Shown one piece after another: positions 49,164-61,611 of a stretch of 64,000 bases of DNA. The notes beneath the pieces are model-generated. The model saw only the letters and a program-made list of their open reading frames with translations, was not told the origin of the DNA and did not search any database. Source of the stretch: Dipetalonema caudispina (lineage: Eukaryota; Nematoda; Chromadorea; Rhabditida; Onchocercidae); contig JABVXV010000049.1 of NCBI GenBank assembly GCA_013365325.1, positions 62,001-126,000 of the forward strand, in the 5' to 3' direction. Position 1 is the first letter of the stretch; each line of letters opens with the position of its first letter. The position numbers and the translations under genes were made by a program.

Positions 49164-52100
49164 ATGCCAATAGCAAACGCAATACGAAATGCTCACGCAT
49201 TAATAACAACTGGTCTACGTCCGTTAATACCACTTGGAATATTGATAGCGTATACGTTAATTGGCGCATTCATGTTTATGAACGTGGAAGGTCCTAATGA
49301 ACGTCAAGATATTGAATTACATCAACGTGAACAACATGAAATGTTTGAGGTAATTTGAATATAACTATAATGCATTTTTTGTTTGTTTAAATTAATCAAA
49401 TTATTCGAAATGATTAATTGCAACAATCGTTTGTAAGAAGTTATATAATAACAGTTAACAAAAAAAAAAAATTACTTAACATTTTTCAAAAATTTTTAGT
49501 TTAAGCGATTATATTTCCGTGGAAATTGTAAAATATTAAAGGTATATTGAACGAAGGTTTAATCATTTGAGATTTATTTTTTGTCTTGTAATTTTTTTTT
49601 TCCGCTTCAATTTCTCTCTTCGTTGGTTTTTCATTTTTTTTTTTTTAAATATTCAAAAAATGCAATGAAACAGTTGTGATGAGACAATAAAATATGTGAT
49701 TGCTAGTACAAATGATCAATTTCTTTACATTTTTAGATTATTCTCATTATTAATTAATTTTTTAAATTATAATACAACTGTGAATTCACATCAGCTACAT
49801 ATTCATTCATTATATATTTCATTATTTTATTTTTTTTTGTTACCGTCATTATCAATGTTACATATTATATATGCGATCATATCAGTTAACATATATATGC
49901 AAATTTATCATGGACTTGTTAGGTTGAAATATTTTTAAATGTTAAACGATTATTTCAGGAGGCAGCATATCGAATACATAATTTGAAAGGATTAAGTCCA
50001 ATGCGAACTTATAATCAAACGATCAAAATGTTGAATAAATTAGCAGAAAATTTAGGATTAAAATACCCTACAATGGACGATGCTAAATGGACATTTTGGG
50101 GATCGATCTTTTATTCATTTACTGTTTATACAACTATTGGTAAAGCAAAACAGCAATGTTACAATTTGTTAAATTCTTTTATCAATTGATAGTATGATCA
50201 ATGATTACTTAACTTTTAAAGTACGAAGCAATAATCACTTAACCTTTAAAGAACTAACAATAATCATTTAACCTTTAAAATATGATCAATGATTACTTAA
50301 CTTTTAAAGTACGAAGCAGTAATCACTTAATCTTTAAAGAATTAACAATAATCATTTAACCTTTAAAATATGATCAACAATCACTAAACTTTCGAAGTAC
50401 GAAGCAATAATCACTTAACCTTTGAAGAATTAACAATAATCATTTAACCTTTAAAATATGATCAACAATCACTAAACTTTTAAAGTACGAAGCAATTAAT
50501 CACTTAACCTTTGAAGAATTAACAATAATCATTTAACCTTTAAAATATGCTCAATGATTACTTAACTGTTAAAGTACGAAGCAATAATCACTTAACCTTT
50601 AAAGAATTAACAATAATCATTTAACCTTTAAAATATGATCAACAATCACTAAACTTTTCAAAGATGACTTTAAGATGACCGAAAAAATTATATATATTCT
50701 TACCTTATCTTAAGCTATACATATATTTGTGCAATATTAATGATAATACTTTCCATTAATATTGTATTATCATAGTTAGAAGAAGTAAATAGTACAGTAT
50801 TCATTTTAACTTCAATTAATTTTAAATAAATGTATTTCAGGTTACGGGAATATTTGTCCAGTAACAATACTTGGCCGTCTGTTGACGTTAATTTATGCAT
50901 TCTTTGGTATACCATTAGCATTACTTTCATTAATCGCATTAGGTGGTTTATTTGGACGATTTTGTAAAATATTATGGTTGTTGCTGACCAAAACATTAAC
51001 TCGATCGACTCGCTTGGTCTCGAAAGATCTTGAAAAACACATTGTAAGGATGAATTTAGATAATTATTGATTTTTACTTCAGAAATGATATCAGAAATTA
51101 TCAGAAACAGAGTGATAATTATTCATTTTTATCTAAGAAATGCTATTCTAAACTACGAAAATACTGAACTGCAACAATTTATTTGTTATTTAATATTATT
51201 TACTTTTTTTTTGATTAAGAATTTGAGCTTTTTTTTTTGAAATATTGCATGCGACTTGGAGACTTTAATATTTCATAATCATTTATAATTATATATTATG
51301 GTCATTGATATTAAAAATTTAATTTCAACAGTCAATCGAACGAAATTTTTTAAAATTCTGCTTAAATAAGTGCAAATGTTGTCTGCATTAGCAGAGAAAT
51401 GTTTTTTATGACATTTTATTTGTACTAATTGAAGTCTAAAAATGTTCCGATCAGTCATGTTGTATGTAATGAATGAAATTTCGATCGACAAATGGTATAT
51501 TCGATCATTTTGTTTCTGAACCGTTGTAACATTTGCAACATTTTCATATTTACTCCTCTTCGTGACAAGATAATAAACTTTCAAATGATTTATTAAATGT
51601 TAAATAGAAATATAAGTTGACTGTTGAGAAGGACGGATTGGTAAGAATTTAAAAGGTTAACATTTTATTTGAAATTGAAAAATTTTTATTTAATGATCGA
51701 TTGAATCAAATAATTAAAAGTTTACAAACGAAGAAACACATTTTTTTTTTTTCTTCCTTCTCATTCATTTTTTTTAGGAAAAGAAACTGTTATTAACAGA
51801 AATTACTTTGGATGAAAATGAAGAATTGCTCAATTTTCCGGTAAGCAGTCTGATTTTGATTACAGTTGCTTGGGTATTCACCTGTGCCGGATTATTTCTT
51901 ATTTTTGAAAATGATTGGTCTTATGGTAAGGAAAATTTTACCATCAATTAATATTAATATACCTTAACTTTTACTACAGCATGCAACCCTTTTTCAAAAT
52001 AAATGCTTTTTTTCTACTTCAACTTTTCAAATTATTCATTTACATTAAATTTGAAATCTTTGGATTATTTAAAATATAATATATTTCTTCTTTTTTTTTT

Positions 52101-55075
52101 TGAAATTATTTATTAGTTTTGTATGTTTGAAGCAAAAAAAAAAGTGTATCAATTAGAAAGTATAACTTTTACATTTTAATTTTATGCTAACTTATTAAAT
52201 GCGTGAATAAAAATTAAATTTTGTTACTTCCTAGGCACATCACTTTATTTTACGCTAATAACATTTACAACAATTGGATTTGGTGATGTTTTACCTAGTC
52301 AACCGGATTATATTGCACACATTGCCACATGTCTCCTAATTGGTCTCTCATTAGTCTCAACTGTCATTAATGTCATACAACAGCAAATTGAAGCATTAGC
52401 TGTGGTAATTTATTTATTTATGTAAAAATTTTTGAAATTTTGCATTTTTTATTATTTTATTTTCTCAAATTATTACTGAAATTAATTTCATATTTAGTTT
52501 AATATTTCATCAGTTCGTCGAATTTAATAAATATACACCTGGAATTGTTTTTTATTCTCATTTCATATTACGTACCAAAATTATTAATTATTTGAATTAT
52601 AGTTTAATTCATTTTTCCATTGCTTTCATTATAATCTCAAATTTTTTTTCCTATAATATTTTCTTAATGAATTTATTCAAACAGTTGAAGATAAATATTG
52701 TTAAGAGATTAGTCGCTAATTTATTTGTTAATATTATTTCTATTTATTTCAAGGATAATTAGAAGTTAAAATTTATCATATTTCAACGAAATAAAAGCTG
52801 CCAATTTGAAAAATTAATGAATTTTTTGTTTTTTTTTTTTTGTTTATTTCATTATTTGCAAGGGCATGGATAAAAGTATCGACAAAGAATACAAAAAAGC
52901 TTTGGAAAATGCCGAATGCAATGTTGATCAATTCAAATATCATGCTGATGATAATGTTAATGATAATGGGAACAATGATATTACTAGTCAGGAAATTTCG
53001 AAAGGTTGAATAATTAATTAAGTGTCAAATTATTCATTGAACTGGGAAACCTTGACATGTAAAATATTATTGTTCAAATATGACTTAATATATGAAGTGT
53101 TATGGATAAGTGAATTCTGAAACATTTCCCCGAATATCATCAAAGATTAAATTTTAAATTACATCCATAGTAATATTTTATTAAAGTATCAGATAATGTT
53201 GAAAATTTTCCAACAAAATTTAAGCTTGCAATAATTGTATCTAATAAGATTTGATGAACAAAAAAACGAAGAAGTTTTTTGGATAATTGAAAATAAATTC
53301 ATAATCGAATTGTAGTTGCTGTCCTATAAATGGTTAAATTAGACCAAAATAATTTACTTTTTTCGAGACAGATTTTAAAAAAAATAAAGCATATGGGATT
53401 AAAGAAAAATATATATACAATTTACTTGGGAAAATTTTTTTTTCAAAGATAAATAATTACGATTTTTTAATTAAAGTTTTGGTTTTCAAGAAATTTTGTG
53501 TTTCTTAATTTAACTATAATTTCATTAATTCATAATTATAGATGATGAAGATGAACCATTGATAAGCTTCGACAAAATCTTATCAGAAATGCCCTTAAAG
53601 GATCATATTTTATATAAAGCTATGCCAGAATTCAATAAAACACAAATTATCAAAAAAGCTGAATCACGTGGACAACAACGAGTGAAATCAACGCAAACTG
53701 ATGTATCACTTCTTGAAACCCTGGTAATTTCTTTTTTTATTTTAAATAATACAAATTAGTTCAGTTGTAATTAAAATTCGAAATCATATTAATTAAGCAG
53801 TGATATATTTTAACCATTTATCGATTTAATTTGTTAGAGAAATGCACCAATTAATTAATAGTGTGCACACTTTAATTTTCATTAAAGTTATGATAAATTC
53901 AACATAATACATTGCATAGAATTAGGATTAAAATTGATGCAATATTCGAGAGATTTCTGCTCGTAATTCCCGCTGTAAGCAGGGGAAGAAATGTGACGAT
54001 TAGTTTTCGCTTTTTTTTTTTGTTTTTTTATTTCTTGTCATTCTTTCTTTCATTACTTTTAAATAAAAAAATTTATCAATATTGAACGAAAACGGTAATT
54101 TATTTTCTTTTGAATTAAATTTTTTGATAAATTCAAATCACCGGTAATTTATTTTCTTTTGAATTAAATTTTTTGATAAATTCAAATCACTGACTATTAT
54201 TATTTATCAATTTTATGGTTTTTTGCTCAGCAAATGTTATTTGTAATTGTACAGACATTTGTGGAATATTTGTTTATCTGTAAAATATATCATAAGAAAT
54301 AAAATTGAATGGAAAGATTTACAAAATATAAATTCTTGTCATTATAATAACAGATATATTGATTAGCAAAATATGCAATTAATTAAAAAGATCACAGTTA
54401 TTAATCTCTTATATCGAATATTCGAAATAATATTAAAAAACCAAAAATAAATAAGTAAATAGACAAAAATCAATCAGTACTAACATCTTTAACCATTATG
54501 AATATTAAATGAAATTTTTTTTAAACTAAGAGAAAAATCATTCCTTTATCAGTTAACAATTATTATTTCCTACTTTCGCTTTCAAACTTGGAAACTAATC
54601 AAGCTAAAAAATTAACTAACTGAATTTAAACCAAAATAATCACAATTTACATGTTTAATAAACGAATATATATTAATTCGAAAATTATTTAAGCTAAAAT
54701 TAATGATTGAGATTCGAATTGAAACAATTATAATTTACACATTCAATAATGAAATGCATCTATTAATTCTTATAATTAATTATTGGTTCTTTACGTTGCT
54801 ATATTTTATACATTTTGTTAAGGTAAAAAAATTTTTGTTAACTGTTAATAGTTTCACCGATAATTATTATCATAATAAGCTAACAAATTTCTTTCATCAA
54901 GCACTCTTTCATGTGACATTATAATGCTTCCAATTGTAAGTTGTCCAAACTGGAAAATGTTTCTTTTTTTTTTTTTTTTAAATAAATTTTTGATATAAAC
55001 AAAGACTTTTTTATATTTTTTCAGAAATTTTTGAATATATCAAAATCAAATTCAAATCTTTTCGAAGATAATTGA
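49164..55075 (+). CDS. TWK-type two-pore-domain potassium channel
   Basis: A leak K+ channel subunit of the plasma membrane, normally a dimer giving four pore loops. The exons are 49164-49349, 49959-50139, 50841-51043, 51778-51925, 52235-52404, 52863-53004, 53542-53723 and 55025-55075. Phases agree and give 420 aa. M1 is near residues 20-38 ([18 protein letters not shown]). The first pore loop reads VYTTIGYGN, split by an intron inside GYG. M2 reads [18 protein letters not shown] and M3 [20 protein letters not shown]. The second pore loop is TFTTIGFGD, and M4 is [15 protein letters not shown]. The cytosolic tail is acidic and Asn/Asp-rich, then Lys/Gln-rich. Both filters are intact. The acceptor before 52863 is an unusual GCAAG. 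If the donor at 53004 is not used, the protein stops at 53009. I cannot say which twk paralogue it is. Confidence 0.88.
49500..49541 (+). other. Possible 42-base cassette exon of the TWK gene
   Basis: Between exons 1 and 2, ATTTTTAG precedes and AAG|GTATAT follows a 42-base open stretch in phase 0 at both ends. It encodes 14 residues ([14 protein letters not shown]). Inclusion would add a basic segment to the extracellular loop between M1 and the first pore. A chance match in AT-rich DNA is possible. Confidence 0.35.
50193..50660. repeat. 88-base higher-order tandem repeat in TWK intron 2
   Basis: Copies start at 50193, 50281, 50369, 50457, 50546 and 50634 (the last partial). Each 88-base unit is built from three related monomers of about 29 bases that end in TTAACTTTTAAAG, TTAACCTTTAAAG and TTAACCTTTAAAA. 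It begins about 50 bases after the exon 2 donor. Confidence 0.95.
54093..54190. repeat. Perfect 49-base tandem duplication
   Basis: Two identical, adjacent 49-base copies (54093-54141 and 54142-54190), starting CGGTAATTTATTTTC, lie in the last intron of the TWK gene. Identity implies a recent event or an assembly duplication. Confidence 0.97.
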
Positions 55076-56682
55076 TAACATATGCTATTGGATGTAATCA
55101 TTTGTAGTTTAGACTTATCTGATAAAGTTTCGAATTGAATTGATAAACTATTCCAGATTAAATGTCAAAACACACCGTTTTGAAGGCAATTGAAACATTC
55201 AATAACGTATTGTTATGGGTACAACAATCTTATCTATATGTAAGTTTTTAATTTCAGTTTTAATTTCAACTTTTTCATTCATTCATTTCGAAAAAAAGAA
55301 CAAAATCGACCTATACCGTGTAATTGACTAAAGCAGTTAATTTATTGTTATTTTGATAATTAGAATTTAATCATTGTTAATGTTTCAAATTCGTTAAATA
55401 AAAGTTAGAAATTTTGCAAAGAAAGGACGGTATGATTTAATTTTCCATTCATATGATGAATACGTTAACTACTGATAGACAGATTATTGTTCAAATTGTT
55501 TTTAAATTTTAAATTTTCCCAATTTTGAAATTCAATCTTTTAAATTTTTAGTTTCTGCGAAGAAAGCAATGAAATCAAAAGCGATTTAGAATTTATTTCA
55601 TATGCAACAAGTGCAATGATATTATAGAAGTCATTGAAGATAAAACTATTCTTTTTTCGATTCTAAAAGCCAAATTAAAATTTTGGACCCATTTAAAAAA
55701 AATCATCTCTTTCTTTTTTTCCCTCTATTTTTCGCATTATCCATCAAAAATCATTATTATTTTGCTATTTAATTTATAATATTTTATTTCAAACTATCAT
55801 TTTAAAATTGAATGTTTTGATTACTCTCATTGTTTATGTGTATCAATTCGTCCATTTTACTGCACCTATTTTTTTCGGTATTTGGAAATTCCGAATCAGA
55901 AAAAAATGGGACACAATTTGTATGCATTGCATCATTAAAGTCTCATATATAAAAAGTTAGCTTTACTAATTAACTATATTAGTTAATAATAAAAAGATCG
56001 GTTTGCTAAAGCTAAATCTGTTCAAGACTTAAAAAAGCTTAGTTCATTACTAAGCTTTAAGGTGAATGAATACCTTGTTGCTGAACTCAAATACTGCTGA
56101 TTTAGAAAATAAAAATAAGAAACTAAAATTTATAAACGAATGCTTGAAAATTTAAATTTAAATAGCTTCAAGTGAGTATTTAAGGACTGATTGACATGCA
56201 TTTTAAAATGTTCATTGAATGTTTGCTTAAGAAAGAAATAAATATTCATTAACAGATGTTAGATTCTATCGCTGGGCCTTCTGAATCCTTTTTAAGACAT
56301 GAAGACAAAGATGTGAATAACAGTATTCTTCTTGAACTGAAATAAAAAACTAGAAATATTATCTATTTTCTTTTTAAACAATTCTTAAGTATTGCTACAT
56401 TTCGCTCATAGTTGGAAGCATGAAGAAATAAGTATGTTAGGTAAAAAGTACTAATAGATTGTCCATTATCCCAGAAAAAGGTCATTGCGTTAATACAGTT
56501 CAAAATAAATGGATTATCTATAAATGAATATAACTCATACAATGACTTATCTCTTTACATTGCATGGAATTTTGAATTTTAAAAAAAAATTTCGCAATTT
56601 TTTAGCTCAAATTACGAAAAAAAGAATTAAAATACAAAGATAAAAGTATTCATCAATAAACTTTGTTGGAGTACTCTTCGCT
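55076..56682. other. Intergenic stretch between TWK and tRNA-Ser
   Basis: AT-rich with poly-T tracts. I see no gene in it. Confidence 0.5.
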
Positions 56683-56764
56683 GATCGGGTGGCCGAGTGG
56701 TTAAGGCGATGGACTGCTAATCCATTGGGGTTTCCCCGCGTGAGTTCGAATCTCATCCCGATCG
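56683..56764 (+). tRNA. tRNA-Ser (anticodon GCT)
   Basis: An 82-base class II tRNA. The acceptor GATCGGG pairs fully with CCCGATC, with discriminator G. The A box (TGGCCGAGTGG) and B box (GAGTTCGAATCTC) are present. The anticodon loop, ACTGCTAA, gives GCT, which reads AGC/AGU serine codons. A long variable arm (GGGGTTTCCCC) is typical of serine tRNA. No intron. A TTTT terminator lies 7 bases downstream (56771-56774). Confidence 0.96.
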
Positions 56765-58217
56765 ACCGACCTTTTGCGAATTCAAACAGCATATTTTATG
56801 TTGATAACCGTCTATCGTTTTGACATATTTGCTGTAATTATACCTATTTTTAACTCTTACGGTATATTCGTCAGCAATTATTAATAATTGTCAACAAATG
56901 TAGTTCAAAATCGGTAAAATATCTTTAGGAATGTTCCAATGAAGTAATTGACAACGTAAATTTTATTTTGATAAAATGTTTGATAAAAATGCAGAAGAGA
57001 ATAGTAATGGATGTTTGCAATTAACAATTAAATGTAATTAGTTATGGATTATAGTGAATGTTTCTGGAGAAAAATGAAATGAAATGATGAAAATGTCGTA
57101 CAGATTAATACAAAATTGCAAATATAATATGGCTATTTTTTTTTTTCAAATATGTTATATTAAACTGAAAAATTTTAAGACTTAAAAATTTTTAAATATA
57201 ACAAAATTCTAGAAGATCAGTTGTCTGATCATTGAATAACTTTATATCAGTAAATATTTTTGTATTATTTAGATATTAAAATATTTCTTTAGAAAATAGA
57301 AAAAATTATTCTGCGTGATATTACTACTAGTAACATTTTGTATTAAATACTTAATATTTTAATTAAAAAAAAAAAAGTGGTAATTTATAATTCACGCTGT
57401 AAATCATATAGCAAAATTGCAATATCACCGCACTGTATCAAATAATGGGATGGTTATTGTAATGATATTTCAAAGATATTTATGCATAATTATGTTTGAG
57501 GACACATAGAATGCATTGAAGATGTCACAATGTGTTAACCCTTATCACTCCTTATCATCTTTGTTGTTGTTTATGATAAGAGGAAGATAATATTTTGGAA
57601 ACAATGGAAATTTGACCATCAATCAACCATTATATTTGATGTAAATTTTATCAATTTCTTTGCATTTTCTAGTTAAATAATATAAAGCTGTTTTCATTTC
57701 AAATTTTTAGAATTATTTTAGAATAATTTGCTTGAATGATAGGAACGTTGAGAAATTGTTTGAAAATGATCTAAAAACTAAACATGAATATTACTTGATG
57801 GATGAAAAAAAAAGTTAATTTAATGTAAAAAGAATTGATGAATGCAAAAAATTAACAATATAATTTCAAATATGTGATTATAGCAAAGGAAAAACTTTTA
57901 ATCATTAAAAAATGATTGAAAAATAATGCATAAATATTCATACACTCTACAATATATAAGTGTCCATTCGAATTCTGATATCAAAGACAACATTAGTGTT
58001 TATCATTTCTGTTTATCATTTCCTTAACAATAATCCTTCTTGTGATGTATTAAAATTATGATTATAGTTAATTACCATATCACACTTCTCATGAGGATAA
58101 TTCAATTCATTCTACATTAATGTTCAGTGGAATCATTTTTAGGCATGCATTTTCCATTATCTGAAATCATCATAGCGGTGATCTCTTCGTTTTATCCGGT
58201 TCAATCCCTGTTTTATT
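56765..58217. other. Intergenic stretch
   Basis: AT-rich, with no gene recognised. A B-box-like GGTTCAATCCC near 58198 has no tRNA fold around it. Confidence 0.5.
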
Positions 58218-58752
58218 ATGCATTTTAAAAGTGCCATAGCGAAAACTTGGCCGGATTTCGAGTCTAATTATACCCATCCTATACAGGTATTATGATGATT
58301 TTCTGCTAAGTGACAGACTAAAATATGACTACACAACAGAAAATCCAAAATCGAGTTAATCCTGATATTTTCAAATAACTAAAATGATCAAACAAATCTG
58401 CAACTTTCATTATTTTAACAGAATATAGGAAGTTTCTTTCTATTATCTTATCAATAATAGGCTGCTATGATATACGATAGTTACATTATAGTTTGCGTCA
58501 ATAAGTGGTGCATATGTCAATGTGTTGTGGATAACAACGATAATAATTTATCTTCTACTAGTGCAGGCTGCATATCTGATTAATAAAAATCTATATACAT
58601 GGTCTGAGGTTATGCAAACAAAACATCTGAAAATGCTTCGTGACCGAGAATACGTTCTACTCCGAGCATACAATCGAGAAATGCAGTTCAGTAGATTAAT
58701 GCAAGAGATAGCGGAAGATGAAGAACATGTTGGTGAGGCAACTGTTGAGTGA
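58218..58752 (+). CDS. Putative small single-pass membrane protein, function unknown
   Basis: I do not recognise this family. Two exons, 58218-58286 and 58492-58752, join in phase 0 (donor CAG|GTATTA, acceptor ATTATAG) to give 109 aa. The first exon starts MHFKSAIAKTWPDF. The second has one hydrophobic segment (LWITTIIIYLLLVQAAYLI, residues about 36-54). A strongly charged, probably helical C-terminal half follows (MLRDREYVLLRAYNREM) and ends in an acidic tail. The layout (short N-terminus, one membrane helix, charged tail) is common in small mitochondrial or ER membrane proteins, but that is only a shape comparison. The second exon alone has no ATG before the membrane helix, which is why an upstream exon is required. 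Confidence 0.5.
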
Positions 58753-59116
58753 AATATTTATATATGCTATGTTTTACCACATTTAGTAAACATATAAATC
58801 AGTGAAATTAACAATCATCTAATGCAAATTTACTATGTTACAAAAGGAGTTGATGCATAATGTAATTCAAACGTACTGCCTACTCTAGTCCTGTATATTG
58901 TCAGCTATAGTACAAAACTTATGTATGTTAATAGGAATTAAATGTTTGATCTCTCTCTCTTGTTTTGTTTCTTTGCTCTGCAGCATTCATTCAGAAAAAA
59001 GTAGAAAAATGATCAAATCAAACATTTAATCCATTATGTCTACGGCTTCAAAAGTGCTTCTTTGACTGTGAAAAATATTAACAAAATTGCTATCCCGTTA
59101 TAAAACTGCGAGAAAT
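58753..59116. other. Convergent gap between the membrane-protein gene and dtwd1
   Basis: Holds the 3' ends of two converging genes. No other feature seen beyond a short CT tract near 58950. Confidence 0.5.
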
Positions 59117-60610
59117 TTACAAAATATTCTGTTCTTCGCCTTTCGAACGGCCTTTAACTTTTGAACGAAAAATAAAAAACCAGAATAAAAGATCATCAAA
59201 ACAGCCATCATATTTTGTAGTAGATGAAGTTTCAAAAGCCTCCCTAAGCGCATAATAGATTGCCTCAATTGTAGCAAGATGATAATCTGTCAAACCTCGC
59301 TGAAATTTCCATAGAAGATCAAAAGAATTAAACGAAAATAATTCTTCCTTTTAAATGAATACTGTTTGATTTCAAAAAAAAAAAACATAGGCGTTCATTC
59401 TTATTCTGTATGCAAAAGAAATAAATACAAACGATAAACTGAGATATCCAATACTTAAAACTCAACCTGAGGACGCCAATATTTTGTTCTGTAAGATCGT
59501 AATGTCACGATAGGAAGATCTTGTAACTGTGGTAATAACTTCAATCCCCCAATCTAAAAAAAACTATGTTAATATTTACCCAAATATATTTCGAAAGTGG
59601 GAAGAAACGCGTAATGTCCGAACAGAAATTAAAATTTATTTGTTGTTTTATGAGACTTCCTCAATAGAATATCACTCGAAGTGTTTAGCAGAATATCATC
59701 TCAGGAACGAAATCTTTTGAATCTTTAAAAAGATCTGGAAATTACTAATGAAAGAATAATAGATAAATACAGTTTCACAAAAATAAACCTGGAACCAAGT
59801 TGAGTCGAGGAACACAAAACGTCTGATAGGACCTCGTTTCTTAATAAAATCATCTACAGATAAGGCATTATCGGAATAAACTACCAATACCTGTCAAAAG
59901 TGTATGAGTTACTTGGCAAAAAAGAACTTAATTTTTCTTTTTAACAATTTAAGGAGTAGTTGTGGGGAGTCCCTATCGGCTTTAAAAAATACCAGTATTA
60001 TTCATGTATCATCATTTAAAGATAAGTGATCAAAGGAAGAAAATACCGTATTTTCCTGTTCATAGTTTGGAGAGTTATAATCGGGAACGTTGGTTGATTC
60101 ATACAGTGTAGTAGAAGATGGAGCAAGAAGAAGACAATGTAATGCGGTACTTTTACTATTCTTTTCCTGTGGATGCTTGATAATATCAATATGAATTGGC
60201 AGCTGAAAACTGTATATTAGGAAACTTGTTTTCTCTTTAAATAATAGTTAAGCCAACTAAGTTAACAGATGGTGATAGTACAATTAAAGATTTCCTTCAG
60301 CGGCCTCTCTATCAACTATTTCAGACCCAATCATAATATTAGCATAAAGAAAAGATTATTCCTGAATTCTTTCAGCTCAAACTAGTTCCGATTATCTTAT
60401 GAGTAAAGCTTTTTCTGTTTGAAAAGTGATTAAACCAACATACTGTCAAATGAGAAACTCGACCTCTAGTCGCGGAACTATCCTCTCCACATCAGGCATG
60501 TAAATTTTGCAGTTATAACAAAAATACCTTCGTTTTCGACCACATTCTGAACACACTTGTTTTTTTAAACCTTCTAAATTACTCACGTCTGATATTTTTA
60601 ATCGCTCCAT
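59117..60610 (-). CDS. DTWD1: DTWD1-type tRNA-uridine aminocarboxypropyltransferase
   Basis: TDD-superfamily enzyme that transfers the aminocarboxypropyl group of S-adenosylmethionine to a D-loop uridine of tRNA (acp3U). Exons on the minus strand are 60464-60610, 60047-60202, 59789-59890, 59467-59553 and 59117-59299, all phase 0, giving 224 aa. A zinc-knuckle pair opens the domain (VCSECGRKRRYFCYNC, residues about 19-34). Then follow LPIHIDIIKHPQEK...STALH and the family signature with DSTW (FVFLDSTWFQ). The C-terminal RGLTDYHLATIEAIYYAL segment also fits. An upstream in-frame ATG at 60661 exists, but TATTCCAG between the two looks like a trans-splice acceptor, so 60610 is preferred. It is shorter than vertebrate DTWD1, mainly lacking the long N-terminus and a middle insert. 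Confidence 0.88.
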
Positions 60611-60661
60611 TTTATCTGTGGAAAGCTGGAATAGAGATAATGAATTACGAAAATATGACAT

Positions 60662-61054
60662 TTTCTGGAAGTTCTCAATACTTTTAACTAATAATTATAA
60701 TACTGCATTGTTCTTCTGTGGGAAGCGAAGTCCATCTGATAAAAGTTTATAATCTTATTTCCACCTGCATTAATTGCCATGTTTAGCGATATTAACCCAA
60801 TGAAAATGTAATATTCAGAACCAACATGTCTGCTGACAAATTCTCACTCTGTTATTCAACGTGAAATTAAACTTTTACATAAAGTTGACATTATCTATTA
60901 AACGATCATCATACTTTCAACAAATTTTGTCCTAAACTTCTCGGTTGAAAATACTGCGTAAAAACCACTAAAGCTGAAAAACAACGTTGTCAAGTGGATC
61001 CAAAATCTAAACTTAAATTCGATCGTTACAGATCAATAACAATTAGAATTTTGA
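60662..61054. other. Intergenic stretch upstream of dtwd1
   Basis: No gene recognised. It would hold the dtwd1 promoter or, if co-transcribed with eIF2-beta, part of the intercistronic region. Confidence 0.4.
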
Positions 61055-61432
61055 ACATTATGGAACAGCAACCAATCGGGACTTACGCAGCATCATCTTA
61101 AGATGTTCATGAACATACACGGAAATGCCTCTTCAAAAGCTGAAGATGAGGGCCATGGTCGAAAGCAAAACTTACCAAGAGTAATAAAAAGGAAAAGCAT
61201 TCAACCTGAGGTCGATGTTCTATTCAAATAAAAAAAGCGAGGCGTTCCATCTGATACCTTTGTCTAGAATGCTGCAACTGACACTGTCGAAAACTTTATC
61301 GGATATGCGAAACAAGCACATCCATCAATGTAATACAAACTTCATGAAGTGAGGAACGGAAGGAATAAAACAATACAAAGTTCATTCGAAATTATTATAA
61401 ACATTAGACCGAATCAGAAAAGAATTTCTTAA
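61055..61432 (+). pseudogene. Coding-like frame broken by three stops
   Basis: One plus-strand frame of 126 codons reads as protein-like blocks separated by a TAA (61229-61231), a TAG (61265-61267) and a TAA (61331-61333). The blocks include KMFMNIHGNASSKAEDEG, RKSIQPEVDVLFK, NAATDTVENFIGYAKQ and YKLHEVRNGRNK. The first ATG in the frame is at 61103. Local GC is higher than in the flanks. No family is recognised. It lies between two minus-strand genes. It may be a decayed gene or simply a GC-richer noncoding patch. Confidence 0.3.
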
Positions 61433-61611
61433 ATTAAAACTTTTTTGAAGAGAAATCCGAATCAATGGAGAAATATGAAAATAAAAAATCATATATAGAA
61501 GATAAATTACTAAGCATAGGTAATTTTGTAATTCTTTAGAAGATCAGGAAAATGAGGCATTTTTATCCGTCCTTAGAAGTTATGAAAAATAACAGAGAAT
61601 TTTTGACCAAT

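Noticed and set aside
58194..58210. B-box-like GGTTCAATCCC
   Set aside because: No A box, acceptor stem or cloverleaf fold around it.
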